Of a stretch of DNA of 64,000 bases, positions 26,408 to 35,131 are shown in pieces; position 1 is the first letter of the stretch; each line of letters begins with the position of its first letter. Source of the stretch: Streptomyces sp. TRM49041 (lineage in GTDB: Bacteria > Actinomycetota > Actinomycetes > Streptomycetales > Streptomycetaceae); assembly GCF_008271805.1 (NCBI RefSeq), contig NZ_VSRY01000165.1, forward strand, positions 1 through 64,000. The letters are read 5' to 3'. Both the position numbers and the translations under genes were made by a program. Below the pieces are notes generated by a model. It did no database searches. It saw nothing but the letters and a program-made list of their open reading frames with translations, and was not told the origin of the DNA.

Positions 26408-27045
26408 CAGACGTCACCTCCCACGGTGTTGCGCTCGCTCGGCTGTACGTACACGAGACCGTCGCCCTCGAAGCGGATCTGGAACGCCTCGCCGCCCCCC
26501 TCGCCGATGAACGTGCGGAACGTCACACCGGACTGGAAGGTCTGCTGGAGGTTGCCCTGATGGGCGATGTACGCGCCGGGGTCGACGGACAGCGGGTACT
26601 GCGGCGAGACGCGCAGCACGACGGCGGGCCCGTCGGACATGATCGCCACCTGCCCGGAGCCCTCGACGGTCGTGGTGAACAGCCCGTTGCCGCTCGCGCC
26701 GCCGCGGAGCCCGGTGAAGGTGGTGCCGGTCCTGAGTGCGGCGTCGGCGCACAGCAGATTGCTGGCCTCCACCCACAGCTTGTCGCCCTGGAGGCCCAGC
26801 ACGGTGATGTCGGAGGCCCGGTCGGCGAAGAAGCAGGTGCCCTGCCCCTTCACCTCCATGACCTCCATCTGCTCACCGGTGAGCCGACGGGTGACCATGC
26901 CGCGGATGCCCTCGCCGCCGCCGCTCATCTTCTTGAAGGCCATCTGGCCCTCGTACGCGACCATCGAGCCGTTCTTCGCCTTGACGGCGTCGCCGGTCAT
27001 GTCGACGGCCAGCACTTTGCTGCCTTGGAGTCGGAAGATTGCCAC
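26407..27045 (-). CDS. AIM24-family protein 1 of 3
   Basis: 212-residue AIM24 (DUF124) protein and first gene of the coupled trio. FRLQGSKVLAVDMTGDAV opens the domain; GNGLFTTTVEGSG and YVQPSERN are family motifs. Its TGA shares a base with the next ATG (TGATG at 26405-26409). Promoters for this operon and for the divergent gene at 27230 must lie in the 184 bp between. Confidence 0.85.
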   Translation of the reverse strand: MAIFRLQGSKVLAVDMTGDAVKAKNGSMVAYEGQMAFKKMSGGGEGIRGMVTRRLTGEQMEVMEVKGQGTCFFADRASDITVLGLQGDKLWVEASNLLCADAALRTGTTFTGLRGGASGNGLFTTTVEGSGQVAIMSDGPAVVLRVSPQYPLSVDPGAYIAHQGNLQQTFQSGVTFRTFIGEGGGEAFQIRFEGDGLVYVQPSERNTVGGDV

Positions 27046-27229
27046 GGGCAGACGTTAGCCGCCGGGGCCGGGGCGGGGACAGGCCCGCGAGGAGGATCCG
27101 GACCCTGATACGGCCCGGGTGCGGTCGCCTGACAGAATGAGCCGAGGCTTGTGCATCCGTTCACAAGATTCACCGACCGATCCGACCGATCCGATCCGCC
27201 CGGCCCGCGACCCAGAAGGTGCCTGTCCC

Positions 27230-27574
27230 GTGGACATCAAGACCGCATCCGCCCTCCACCGCCTCCGGCTCGTCTCGGGCCCCGAGGCGATCTCCTTCCT
27301 CGTGCTGCTCGTCTGCTCGGTGCTCAAGCGCACGACGGAGTTCAACGCAGTCCCGCTGATGGGCGCCGTCCACGGCTTCCTGTTCCTGCTGTACGTGGTG
27401 TTCTGGCTGGACGCCTGGAAGAACGCGAAGTGGGACGTGAAGACGGGCGTGCTGTTCTTCGTCCTGTCGGTCGTGCCCTTCGGCGGCTTCTTCGCGGACC
27501 GCAAGCTGAAGCGCGCCGCCGACGACGCGGTCGTCGCGTCCCGCGCCCGCAGCGAGGGCAAGGTCGACGCGTGA
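27230..27574 (+). CDS. DUF3817 integral membrane protein
   Basis: 114 residues with three hydrophobic segments (FLVLLVCSVLKRTTEF, PLMGAVHGFLFLLYVVFWLDAW, TGVLFFVLSVVPFGGFFADRKL) and the DUF3817 motif GxxHGxLF. GTG 27230 is chosen over upstream codons because it follows AAGGTG and matches the family start (MDIKTASALHRLRLVS). It overlaps the thiamine-binding gene by GTGA. A second DUF3817 gene lies at 34716. Function unknown. Confidence 0.82.
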   Translation: MDIKTASALHRLRLVSGPEAISFLVLLVCSVLKRTTEFNAVPLMGAVHGFLFLLYVVFWLDAWKNAKWDVKTGVLFFVLSVVPFGGFFADRKLKRAADDAVVASRARSEGKVDA

Positions 27575-27861
27575 TCGTCGCGTTCTCCGTCACGCCGCTG
27601 GGTGTGGGCGAGGAGGTCGGCGAGTACGTCGCGGACGCGGTGCGCGTCGTACGCGAGTCCGGCCTCCCGAACCGCACCGACGCGATGTTCACCTCCGTCG
27701 AGGGGGAGTGGGACGAGGTCCTGGACGTCGTCAAGCGCGCGGTGGCCGCGGTCGAGGCGCGCGCGCCGCGCGTCTCCCTCGTCCTGAAGGCCGACATCCG
27801 CCCGGGCGTGTCGGACGGCCTGACGGCCAAGGTGGCCACGGTGGAGCGCCACCTGTCCTGA
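27571..27861 (+). CDS. MTH1187-type thiamine-binding protein
   Basis: 96-residue ferredoxin-like protein of the MTH1187/YqgV (DUF77) family: VAFSVTPLGVGEEVGEYVADAVRVVRESG and the MFTSVEGEWDEVLDVVKRAV segment. Members bind thiamine or hydroxymethylpyrimidine-like ligands. The GTG start overlaps the DUF3817 stop. Confidence 0.85.
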   Translation: MIVAFSVTPLGVGEEVGEYVADAVRVVRESGLPNRTDAMFTSVEGEWDEVLDVVKRAVAAVEARAPRVSLVLKADIRPGVSDGLTAKVATVERHLS

Positions 27862-27936
27862 GGCCCTGAGGCCCGCCGGTGCGGTGCCCCGCCCGGTGGG
27901 CAGGGCGCCATCCGGGCAACCCGACCGCGCGGAGGG

Positions 27937-28200
27937 TCAGCGAGGCACCTCCGCGCCGCCCCCCTCCTGGACGCGCCCGAGGACCTCGGCGTGCAGCGCG
28001 GACAGCCCGCCCGGCGGCACGGGCGCCGGGCTGCCGGTCACCGTGTACCACTCGTCCGCGTCGGCGTACCGCACCAGGACGGCCGCCCGCCCGTCCGGCT
28101 CCGAAGCGGTCACGACGTCCAGCTCGCCCGTGACGACGCCGACCTCGTCGGTCATCACGCCACCGGGCCCCGCCTTCACACGGTCCTCATGTCGGGTCAT
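27937..28200 (-). CDS. Small conserved hypothetical protein
   Basis: 87 residues. The start ATG 28200 overlaps the TGA of the upstream HNH gene (ATGA), so the two are coupled. VVTASEPDGRAAVLVRYADADEWYTVTGSP looks like a small beta-barrel. No motif I recognise. It ends about 75 bp from the convergent thiamine-binding gene. It may act with the nuclease-like lipoprotein, for example as a partner or immunity factor, but nothing in the sequence proves this. Confidence 0.6.
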   Translation of the reverse strand: MTRHEDRVKAGPGGVMTDEVGVVTGELDVVTASEPDGRAAVLVRYADADEWYTVTGSPAPVPPGGLSALHAEVLGRVQEGGGAEVPR

Positions 28201-28940
28201 GAGGTACAGGTGTCCAGCATCTCGCCGAGCATGTCCTTCTCCGCCCGGGTCACCGACAGCTCGTACGTGGCCTTCACCGAGGTCCAGGCCCGCCCGTAGG
28301 CGCACCAGTACGTCTTGGACGGCGGCTGCCACTCGTCCGGTCCCTGGTCGCCCTTGGACCGGTTGGAGGACGCGGTCACCGCGATCAGCTGCGGATGCGT
28401 CAGATCGTTCGCGAACGCCTTCCGCTTCTCCTGGTCCCACTTGTTCGCCCCCGACCGCCAGGCGTTCGCCAGCGGCACCATGTGGTCGATGTCGATGTCC
28501 GACGCGTCGGTGATCTCGACGTCGTCGTACACACTGACCCAGGAGCCGGACACGGCGCGGCACTGGCTGTCCCGCTTCACGCCGGTGCCGTCGCGCTCCA
28601 GCACCGTCTCGCGGGTGTTGCACCTGTCGCCCTGCTCGGCCCAGTGGGGGAACTTCGACCGGCTGTAGCCGCTCATCCCTCCGTGGGGCGCCACCTTCAG
28701 ACCGCCCAGCTGGATACGGGCCCGGTCGGCGGTCGGCATGCCCGGCAGTGTGCCCTCACCGCTCGCCCCGCCGCCGCTCCCCGCCCCGCCGCCGCTCCCC
28801 GCCCCGGTGCTCGCCGGCCTCGATGGATCGCCTCCCCCGGGGTCGGTCGACAGCCCGTCGCCGACCGCCGAGCAGCCCGCCACCGCCAGGACCGCGACCA
28901 TCGCCAAACTCCGCCCCCACCAACGCTGCTGATGCCGCAT
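28197..28940 (-). CDS. Lipoprotein with DUF1524 / HNH nuclease-like domain
   Basis: 247 residues. The N-terminus (RHQQRWWGRSLAMVAVLAVAGC) is a lipoprotein signal with lipobox LAVAGC, followed by a Gly/Ser linker. The domain carries DIDIDHMVPLANAWRSGANKW and, further on, ASSNRSKGDQGPDEW, the His-containing and Asn/Lys parts of the GmrSD-type HNH family common in secreted Streptomyces proteins. Exported nuclease activity on extracellular DNA is inference. The start Met22 of the longer frame is chosen because it gives a proper signal peptide. Confidence 0.85.
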   Translation of the reverse strand: MRHQQRWWGRSLAMVAVLAVAGCSAVGDGLSTDPGGGDPSRPASTGAGSGGGAGSGGGASGEGTLPGMPTADRARIQLGGLKVAPHGGMSGYSRSKFPHWAEQGDRCNTRETVLERDGTGVKRDSQCRAVSGSWVSVYDDVEITDASDIDIDHMVPLANAWRSGANKWDQEKRKAFANDLTHPQLIAVTASSNRSKGDQGPDEWQPPSKTYWCAYGRAWTSVKATYELSVTRAEKDMLGEMLDTCTS

Positions 28941-29142
28941 GGCCCGACGACCCCTCTCAACCCGATGACCGTACAAGCACCCTATTCCCGGCCATGCGCC
29001 CAAGCTGCCGACGTGTCGTCAGACCCGGGCCTCAAACCCTCCGCCCCGCAAACCCCCCACTCGGACGCCTTCAGATCGACGCACCCCCAACCGTCCCCTT
29101 TTGTGGGGATTAGCGACCTCGCTCGACAGGCTGGAGGCACCC

Positions 29143-30903
29143 GTGCTGCGGTCGGAGGGCAACGACTACGACTACGACACCCACAGCCGCCTCGCCGGGC
29201 CCCTGACCGAGCCGGACCCGGTGGCATACACGGTCCGGTACCGCAGTCTGCTCGCCGAGGAGCCGCACCGAATACGCGCCGTGCTTCTCATGACCCTCGC
29301 CCCGGTGCTCTCCGCGGTCCTCCTCGCCTACCTCGTATGGCCCACCCACTGGACCCGCCGTGAGGGCGGCGACCGGTGGCTGGTCGCGTTCGACACCGTC
29401 ATGCTCGGCTCGATCGGGCTCATATGCCTCTTCATGCTGATCAACGTCCTCTCCATCGCCCACGCCACGCTCGTCGCCCGCGACCCCGTACCCGTCCACC
29501 CCGAGCAGGGCACCCGCGTCGCCTTCCTCACCACCTACGTCCCCGGCAAAGAGCCGCTCTCCATGCTCCGGACCACCCTGGAGGGCGCCGTGAGGGTCCG
29601 CCACCGGGGCCTCCTGCACGTCTGGCTGCTCGACGAGGGGGACGACGAGCGGGCCAGGGCCCTCTGCGCCGAGCTCGGGGTGCGCCACTTCAGCCGCAGG
29701 GGCGTGCCCCGGTGGAACCGCGCCGAAGGAGCGCACAGAGCCAGGACCAAGCACGGGAACTACAACGCGTGGCTGGAGGCGCACGGCCACGCCTACGACT
29801 TCTTCGCGTCCGTCGACACCGACCACGTCCCCCTTCCCGGCTTCCTGGAGCGGATGCTCGGCTACTTCCGCGACCCTGACGTCGCGTTCGTCGTCGGACC
29901 GCAGGTGTACGGCAACTACACCTCGGCCGTCACCAAGGCCGCCGAGTCACAGCAGTTCCTCTTCCACGCCCTCATCCAGCGCGCCGGCAACCGCTACCGC
30001 GCCCCCATGTTCGTCGGCACCAACAACGTCGTACGGATCGCCGCGGTGCTCCAGGCCGGCGGGCTGTACGACTCCGTCACCGAGGACATGGCCACCGGAT
30101 TCGAGCTGCACCGCCGCAAGAACCCCCGGACCGGGCACCACTGGCGGTCCGTGTACACACCCGACGTGCTCGCCGTCGGCGAGGGGCCCACTTCCTGGAC
30201 CGACTTCTTCACCCAGCAGCTCCGCTGGTCCCGGGGCACCTACGAGACGATCCTCAGGCAGTACTGGAAAGCGCCCTTCCGCACGCCGCCAGGGCGGCTC
30301 CTCAACTACACCCTGATGTTGGTCTACTACCCGATGACCGCCGTCAACTGGTTCCTCGGCATCCTCAGCTGCACCCTCTACCTCTGGCTCGGCGCCTCCG
30401 GCACCCAGGTCTCCGCCTCCGTCTGGCTCATGCTCTACAGCGACGCCGCCGCCCTCCAGATCGGCCTGTACCTGTGGAACCGGCGCCACAACGTCTCCCC
30501 GCACGAGCCCGAGGGCTCCGGCGGCCTCGCCGGCATGGCGATGTCCGCGCTCTCCGCGCCCGTCTACCTCACGTCGCTGACCGCCGCGGTACTCCGCACC
30601 GGCGGCCGGTTCGTCGTCACCCCCAAGGGCGGCGAGGCGAGCCCCGACCGGCTGCACACCTTCCGTATCCACCTGTTCTGGGCCGCCGTGCTCGCCGCCG
30701 CGCTCGTCGCCTCCGTCCACTTCGGCCACACCCACGCGGCCATGCGCACCTGGGCCCTCCTGGCCATGCTCATCTCCCTCCTCCCCGTCGCGGTCTGGTC
30801 CTGGACCACGTTCCAGGAGCGCCGCGCCGCCACCGCCATCCGCACGACCCGGCGCGCGAAGGAACCCGAGGCGGCGCTCGCCACCACGAGAGGGGGGAAC
30901 TGA
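29143..30903 (+). CDS. cslA: Cellulose synthase-like glycosyltransferase CslA (GT2)
   Basis: 586 residues. Two membrane helices (about 45-65 and 85-106), a GT2 domain with D164 (LLDEGD), DTD 225-227, TED 313-315 and QQLRW 358-362, then about five C-terminal helices: the processive beta-glycan synthase pattern. In Streptomyces CslA makes a beta-(1-4)-glucan-like polymer at hyphal tips needed for morphogenesis and attachment, and it works with GlxA. GTG 29143 was chosen over TTG 29101 because GGAGG at 29133-29137 lies 5 nt upstream. glxA follows after 3 bp. Confidence 0.88.
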   Translation: MLRSEGNDYDYDTHSRLAGPLTEPDPVAYTVRYRSLLAEEPHRIRAVLLMTLAPVLSAVLLAYLVWPTHWTRREGGDRWLVAFDTVMLGSIGLICLFMLINVLSIAHATLVARDPVPVHPEQGTRVAFLTTYVPGKEPLSMLRTTLEGAVRVRHRGLLHVWLLDEGDDERARALCAELGVRHFSRRGVPRWNRAEGAHRARTKHGNYNAWLEAHGHAYDFFASVDTDHVPLPGFLERMLGYFRDPDVAFVVGPQVYGNYTSAVTKAAESQQFLFHALIQRAGNRYRAPMFVGTNNVVRIAAVLQAGGLYDSVTEDMATGFELHRRKNPRTGHHWRSVYTPDVLAVGEGPTSWTDFFTQQLRWSRGTYETILRQYWKAPFRTPPGRLLNYTLMLVYYPMTAVNWFLGILSCTLYLWLGASGTQVSASVWLMLYSDAAALQIGLYLWNRRHNVSPHEPEGSGGLAGMAMSALSAPVYLTSLTAAVLRTGGRFVVTPKGGEASPDRLHTFRIHLFWAAVLAAALVASVHFGHTHAAMRTWALLAMLISLLPVAVWSWTTFQERRAATAIRTTRRAKEPEAALATTRGGN

Positions 30904-30906
30904 GCC

Positions 30907-32877
30907 ATGGCCTACCGGCCGTCCAAGAAGTTCAAGAGGACCCTGCTGGGCGGGGGCGCCCTCGTCGTGCTCGCCGGCCTCAACGCCCCGGCCGCGCTCT
31001 CCTTCGCCGAGGAGAAGTACCACGCATACAAGATCGCCCAGCCGGGCTACAAGGCCAGGTACGGCTCCTGGCAGCTCGTGCACGTCCCCGGCGACCACCG
31101 GCTCAACGCCGTCCACGCCGCACTCCTCCGCACCGGCAAGGTCCTCCTCGTCGCGGGGTCGGGCAACAACCAGAAGGACTTCGACGCCGGGTCCTTCGAG
31201 ACGATCCTCTGGGATCCGGCCGCCAACAGCTTCGAAGCCGTCGCCACACCCGAGGACTTCTTCTGCGCCGGCCACAGCCAACTCCCCGACGGACGCCTCC
31301 TCGTGGCCGGCGGCACGGCCCGCTACGAGGTCCTGGACGGCGACGTCAAGCGCGCCGGCGGCACCATGCGCGTCAGGAACGAGAGCATCGAGAAGCCGGT
31401 CACCCTCGAGAAGGGCACCGTCTTCCGCTCCCCGACCGGTGTCGAGTACGTCTCCCGGTCCGATGTCACCGTGCCCAGGGCCAGACGCGAGTTCAAGGTC
31501 CCGTACGACAGGAGCGGCCGGACGGAGCCCTGGGAGACCAAGGTGACCGCCGCCGAGGCCCGGGTCTTCGTCGAGGCCAGGGAGGAGGGCCCGGAGGGAC
31601 TCACCACGCAGGCCGCCCAGTACCGGATCGTCGGACTCACCGGGAAGGACGCCCTGAACGTCTACGGGATCGCGCAGAAGCTCACCACCGAGAAGCAGGA
31701 CTTCCAGGGCATCAGGTCCGCCTACGAGTTCGACCCGGTCGCGGAGCGGTATGTGCCCGTCGCCCCCATGAAGGACGCCCGCTGGTACCCGACGCTCGTC
31801 ACCCTCCAGGACGGCAGGGTCCTCGCCGTGTCCGGACTCGACGACGTCGGCGACATCGTCCCCGGCGACAACGAGATCTACGACCCGGAGACCAGGAAGT
31901 GGACCAAGGGCCCCTTCCGCTACTTCCCCACCTACCCGGCCCTCTTCCTCACCAAGGGCGGCAAGCTCTTCTACACCGGCTCCAACGCCGGCTACGGCCC
32001 CGCCGACAAGGGCCGCGTCCCCGGACTGTGGGACCTGAGGAGGAACGTCTTCCAGGAGATCCGCGGCATCGACGACCCCGACCGGCTGGAGACGTCCGCC
32101 TCCCTCATCCTGCCGCCCGTCCAGGAGCAGAAGCTGATGGTCCTCGGCGGCGGCGGGGTCGGCGAGTCACCCCTGTCGACGCCCCGCACCGCGGTCGTCG
32201 ACCTCAAGGAGGAGAGCCCCGTCTTCCGGCCGGGCCCCGCCCTCCCGCAGGGCACCCGCTACCTCAGCGGCGTCCTCCTGCCCGACGACACGGTCTTCAC
32301 GACCGGTGGCTCCCGCGACTACCGCGGCCGCGGCGCCAGCGACATCCTCAAGGCCCAGTTCTACGAGCCGGGCTCCAACCGCTTCCGCCCGGCCGCCGAT
32401 CCGACCGTCGGCCGCAACTACCACTCCGAGGCCCTGCTGCTGCCCGACGGCCGCGTCGCCACCTTCGGCTCCGACCCGCTGTTCGGCGACAAGGACAACA
32501 CCAGGCTCGGTACGTTCGAGCAGCGCGTCGAGGTCTACACCCCGCCCTACCTCCAGGGCGACGCCCCGAGGAAACGCCCGGTCCTCGGCGACGGGCCGCA
32601 GGAGCTGGACCGGAACGGGCGCGCGACCTTCCGGACGGAGGACGCCGCCCGTGTCACCGAGGCCCGGCTGATGCGCCCCAGCGCCGTCACCCACACCACC
32701 GACGTCGAGCAGCGGTCCATCGAGCTCGGTCTCACCCGTACCGAGGACTCCATCACCGTCGAGGCGCCCCTCGACCCGAGCCTCGTGCCGCCCGGCTGGT
32801 ACATGCTGTTCGCGCTCGACGCCGAGGGCCGCCCGTCCGTGGCCAAGTGGATCCGGGCGGATGTCCGGAAGGGCTGA
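30907..32877 (+). CDS. glxA: Copper-radical oxidase GlxA (galactose oxidase-like)
   Basis: 656 residues with an N-terminal hydrophobic anchor (about 12-32), kelch-type repeats and a C-terminal DUF1929-like domain. The residues expected for a copper-radical oxidase are visible: Cys120 (FCAGHSQ), Tyr294 (RWYPT), Tyr505-His506 (NYHSE) and His596 (VTHTT), which match the thioether Cys-Tyr pair and Cu ligands of galactose oxidase. GlxA acts at the hyphal tip on the CslA glycan. ATG 30907 follows a GGGGGG-AAC tract. It converges with the GH6 gene across only 3 bp, so the transcripts overlap. Confidence 0.9.
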   Translation: MAYRPSKKFKRTLLGGGALVVLAGLNAPAALSFAEEKYHAYKIAQPGYKARYGSWQLVHVPGDHRLNAVHAALLRTGKVLLVAGSGNNQKDFDAGSFETILWDPAANSFEAVATPEDFFCAGHSQLPDGRLLVAGGTARYEVLDGDVKRAGGTMRVRNESIEKPVTLEKGTVFRSPTGVEYVSRSDVTVPRARREFKVPYDRSGRTEPWETKVTAAEARVFVEAREEGPEGLTTQAAQYRIVGLTGKDALNVYGIAQKLTTEKQDFQGIRSAYEFDPVAERYVPVAPMKDARWYPTLVTLQDGRVLAVSGLDDVGDIVPGDNEIYDPETRKWTKGPFRYFPTYPALFLTKGGKLFYTGSNAGYGPADKGRVPGLWDLRRNVFQEIRGIDDPDRLETSASLILPPVQEQKLMVLGGGGVGESPLSTPRTAVVDLKEESPVFRPGPALPQGTRYLSGVLLPDDTVFTTGGSRDYRGRGASDILKAQFYEPGSNRFRPAADPTVGRNYHSEALLLPDGRVATFGSDPLFGDKDNTRLGTFEQRVEVYTPPYLQGDAPRKRPVLGDGPQELDRNGRATFRTEDAARVTEARLMRPSAVTHTTDVEQRSIELGLTRTEDSITVEAPLDPSLVPPGWYMLFALDAEGRPSVAKWIRADVRKG

Positions 32878-32880
32878 CCG

Positions 32881-33933
32881 TCACCTGCCGCCGGCGCGGC
32901 GTGCGAGGTCCAGGGCGTACTCCGGCCACCACGTACCGGCGGACGGACCGCCCCGGCAGGTGCCGTCCGACTCGCCCGGCCGCTTGATCCACAGGTACGC
33001 GTCCACCAGCCGGTCGCCCGTCCGCAGCGTCGGCGGCGTGCCCAGCGCCCGCCCCGGCGGGTTGCACCACGCCTCCTCGCCGCCGCCGGGCAGCGGGCCC
33101 CGGCCGTTGCGGCTGGTGTCGACGGTGAAGTGCGCGCCGCCCAGCAGCCCCGACAGCTCCGTCCCGAACGCCTCCACCACGTCGTTGGTCTGGAAGTTCG
33201 ACACATTCAGCGAGAACCCGTCCGCCCGGTCGACCCCGGCCCGCCGCAGCGGCTCCACCAGCTTGGCCGGGTCCTTGATCCACGCCGGGTGGCCCGCGTC
33301 CAGGTACACCTTGGTGTTCGGCTGCCGCTTCAGCCGGTCCACCGCCTCCGACAGCAGCCGGTAGCGCTCCCGCGCGTACGCCCCGGCCGTGCACCCGTCC
33401 ACCAGGTGCGCCAGGGCGTCCGGCTCCAGGACGACGATCGCCGACGCGTCCCCGACGGCCTCCGCGAACGAGGCGATCCACCCCCGGTACGCCTCCGCGT
33501 CCGGCGCACCGCCCGCCGAGTACTGGCCGCAGTCGCGGTGCGGGATGTTGTACGCGACCAGGACGACCGTGCGCCGGTCACCTGCCGCGGCGCCGCCCAC
33601 CGCCTTGGCGATGTCCGGTACGGGGTCGTCTCCGGCCGGCCAGACCGCGGCGGGCCGGTCGGCGATGCGCCGCAGGACCTTCGCGTCCTCGGTGCGGCCG
33701 GCCGCCTCGTACGCCTTGACCTGCCGGGCGGCGTCACTGTGCGGGTCGACCCAGAACGGCGACCCGGTCGAGGGCGCGGCGGCCTGGGCCCGTCCGGCGG
33801 ACGCCGTGGCCGGCCGCTCCGGGGCCGTGCCGCCCGCCCTGCCCGGGCCGGACGAGCAGCCGGACGCCAGGAGGATTCCGGTGAGCGTCAGGGGCAGCAG
33901 AACAGCGCGGGGCGACGATCGGTAGCCGGACAT
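32881..33933 (-). CDS. Glycoside hydrolase family 6 lipoprotein (endoglucanase-like)
   Basis: 350 residues. Lipobox LLASGC after an 18-residue hydrophobic run sets the start at 33933 (Met64 of the longer frame). The GH6 hallmarks are VLVAYNIPHRDCGQYSAGG and VVLEPDALAHL near the catalytic Asp, then YLDAGHPAWIKDP and HFTVDTSRNGRGP. A cellulase-like hydrolase beside cslA-glxA fits trimming of the tip glycan, as proposed for CslZ in Streptomyces; here it is convergent with glxA. Confidence 0.87.
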   Translation of the reverse strand: MSGYRSSPRAVLLPLTLTGILLASGCSSGPGRAGGTAPERPATASAGRAQAAAPSTGSPFWVDPHSDAARQVKAYEAAGRTEDAKVLRRIADRPAAVWPAGDDPVPDIAKAVGGAAAGDRRTVVLVAYNIPHRDCGQYSAGGAPDAEAYRGWIASFAEAVGDASAIVVLEPDALAHLVDGCTAGAYARERYRLLSEAVDRLKRQPNTKVYLDAGHPAWIKDPAKLVEPLRRAGVDRADGFSLNVSNFQTNDVVEAFGTELSGLLGGAHFTVDTSRNGRGPLPGGGEEAWCNPPGRALGTPPTLRTGDRLVDAYLWIKRPGESDGTCRGGPSAGTWWPEYALDLARRAGGR

Positions 33934-34103
33934 CCAGATCCCATCCCTTGGACGGTTACGGACAGTCCCGGCAATCGTGGCACAGCGGTCACATGGTGTG
34001 GCGGTACGACACCTTCGGTCGCTCCCCGTGCGTACCGCGGTGGACGCGCGGCGGACGGCGGCGGACGGCGACGGACGGGGGTGGACCAAAGCGTGAGACC
34101 GGG

Positions 34104-34132
34104 CTGACCGCCATATGACCACTCGGTAAGGT
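34104..34132 (+). promoter_or_regulatory. Probable sigma-HrdB-type promoter of the MarR gene
   Basis: CTGACC at 34104-34109, spacer of 17 bp, TAAGGT at 34127-34132. The GTG at 34140 lies 7 nt downstream, so the mRNA would be leaderless. Confidence 0.4.
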
Positions 34133-34139
34133 CGTCGCT

Positions 34140-34649
34140 GTGCCGAAGCCGCTCAGTCTCCCGTTCGACCCCATCGCCCGCGCCGACGAGCTCTGGCGGC
34201 AGCGCTGGGGCCCGGTGCCCTCGATGGCCGCGATCACCTCGATCATGCGCGCGCACCAGATCCTCCTGGCCGAGGTCGACGCCGTCGTCAAGCCCTACGG
34301 GCTGACGTTCGCCCGGTACGAGGCGCTGGTGCTGCTCACCTTCTCCAAGGCGGGCGAGCTGCCCATGTCGAAGATCGGCGAGCGGCTCATGGTCCACCCC
34401 ACGTCCGTGACGAACACCGTCGACCGGCTGGTCCGCTCCGGCCTGGTCGACAAGCGCCCCAACCCCAACGACGGGCGCGGCACCCTCGCCTCCATCACCG
34501 ACAAGGGCCGCGAGGTCGTCGAGGCGGCGACGGCCGACCTGATGGCCATGGGCTTCGGCCTCGGCGCGTACGACGACGAGGAGTGCGCGGAGATCTTCGC
34601 GATGCTGCGGCCGCTGCGGGTGGCGGCGGGGGACTTCGAGGAGAAGTAG
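34140..34649 (+). CDS. MarR-family transcriptional regulator
   Basis: 169 residues with a MarR winged helix: LPMSKIGERLMVHPTSVTNTVDRLVRSGLVDKRP and wing NDGRGTLASITDKG. It matches the regulator found just upstream of icmA in other Streptomyces (S. coelicolor SCO5413 by remembered order). It is divergent from the GH6 gene. The GTG start has no ribosome binding site, in line with the leaderless promoter. It may act on the icmA region. Confidence 0.88.
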   Translation: MPKPLSLPFDPIARADELWRQRWGPVPSMAAITSIMRAHQILLAEVDAVVKPYGLTFARYEALVLLTFSKAGELPMSKIGERLMVHPTSVTNTVDRLVRSGLVDKRPNPNDGRGTLASITDKGREVVEAATADLMAMGFGLGAYDDEECAEIFAMLRPLRVAAGDFEEK

Positions 34650-34715
34650 AAGGGCGTACGGCGGGGCGAGGGGGCGCGCGAAGATCGCCCGGATCGGGTC
34701 GTTACGCTCGACGCC

Positions 34716-35048
34716 ATGAAATCCAGCGTGCTGACCCGTTACCGGGTGATGGCCTACGTCACGGCCGTCATGCTCCTCGTGCTCTGTGCGTGCATGGTCG
34801 CCAAGTACGGCTTCGGCGTGGGCGAGGACGTCACCTTCATGGTCTCCCAGACCCATGGCGTGCTCTACATCATCTACCTGATCTTCGCGTTCGACCTCGG
34901 CTCCAAGGCCCGCTGGCCGTTCGGCAAGTTGCTGTGGATCCTGCTGAGCGGCACGATCCCGACCGCCGCGTTCTTCGTCGAGCGCACGGTCGTCCGCGAG
35001 GTCAAGCCGCTGATCGCCGACGCCGCGCCGGCCCCCGCCAAGGCGTAG
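34716..35048 (+). CDS. DUF3817 integral membrane protein
   Basis: 110 residues, three hydrophobic segments (VMAYVTAVMLLVLCACMV, THGVLYIIYLIFAFDL, LLWILLSGTIPTAAFFVE) with the DUF3817 core. It is the second member in the window after 27230, and the two share the GxxHGxLF/THGVLY pattern. It lies between a MarR gene and icmA. Function unknown. Confidence 0.8.
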   Translation: MKSSVLTRYRVMAYVTAVMLLVLCACMVAKYGFGVGEDVTFMVSQTHGVLYIIYLIFAFDLGSKARWPFGKLLWILLSGTIPTAAFFVERTVVREVKPLIADAAPAPAKA

Positions 35049-35100
35049 TCACCCCTTCGCCGCCGGGTGTGACGCCGCGCCCGGCGGTTGGCCATCGACA

Positions 35101-35122
35101 TTTACTAGGACGTCCTAGTAAA
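35101..35122. promoter_or_regulatory. Perfect 22-bp palindrome upstream of icmA
   Basis: Half-site TTTACTAGGAC followed directly by its reverse complement, with no spacer and no mismatch, ending 9 bp before the icmA ATG. It covers the normal ribosome-binding and promoter-proximal region. Its regularity marks a dimeric repressor operator; the regulator could be the TetR at 37484, the MarR at 34140 or a distant protein. Confidence 0.8.
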
Positions 35123-35131
35123 TTCGAGGGT

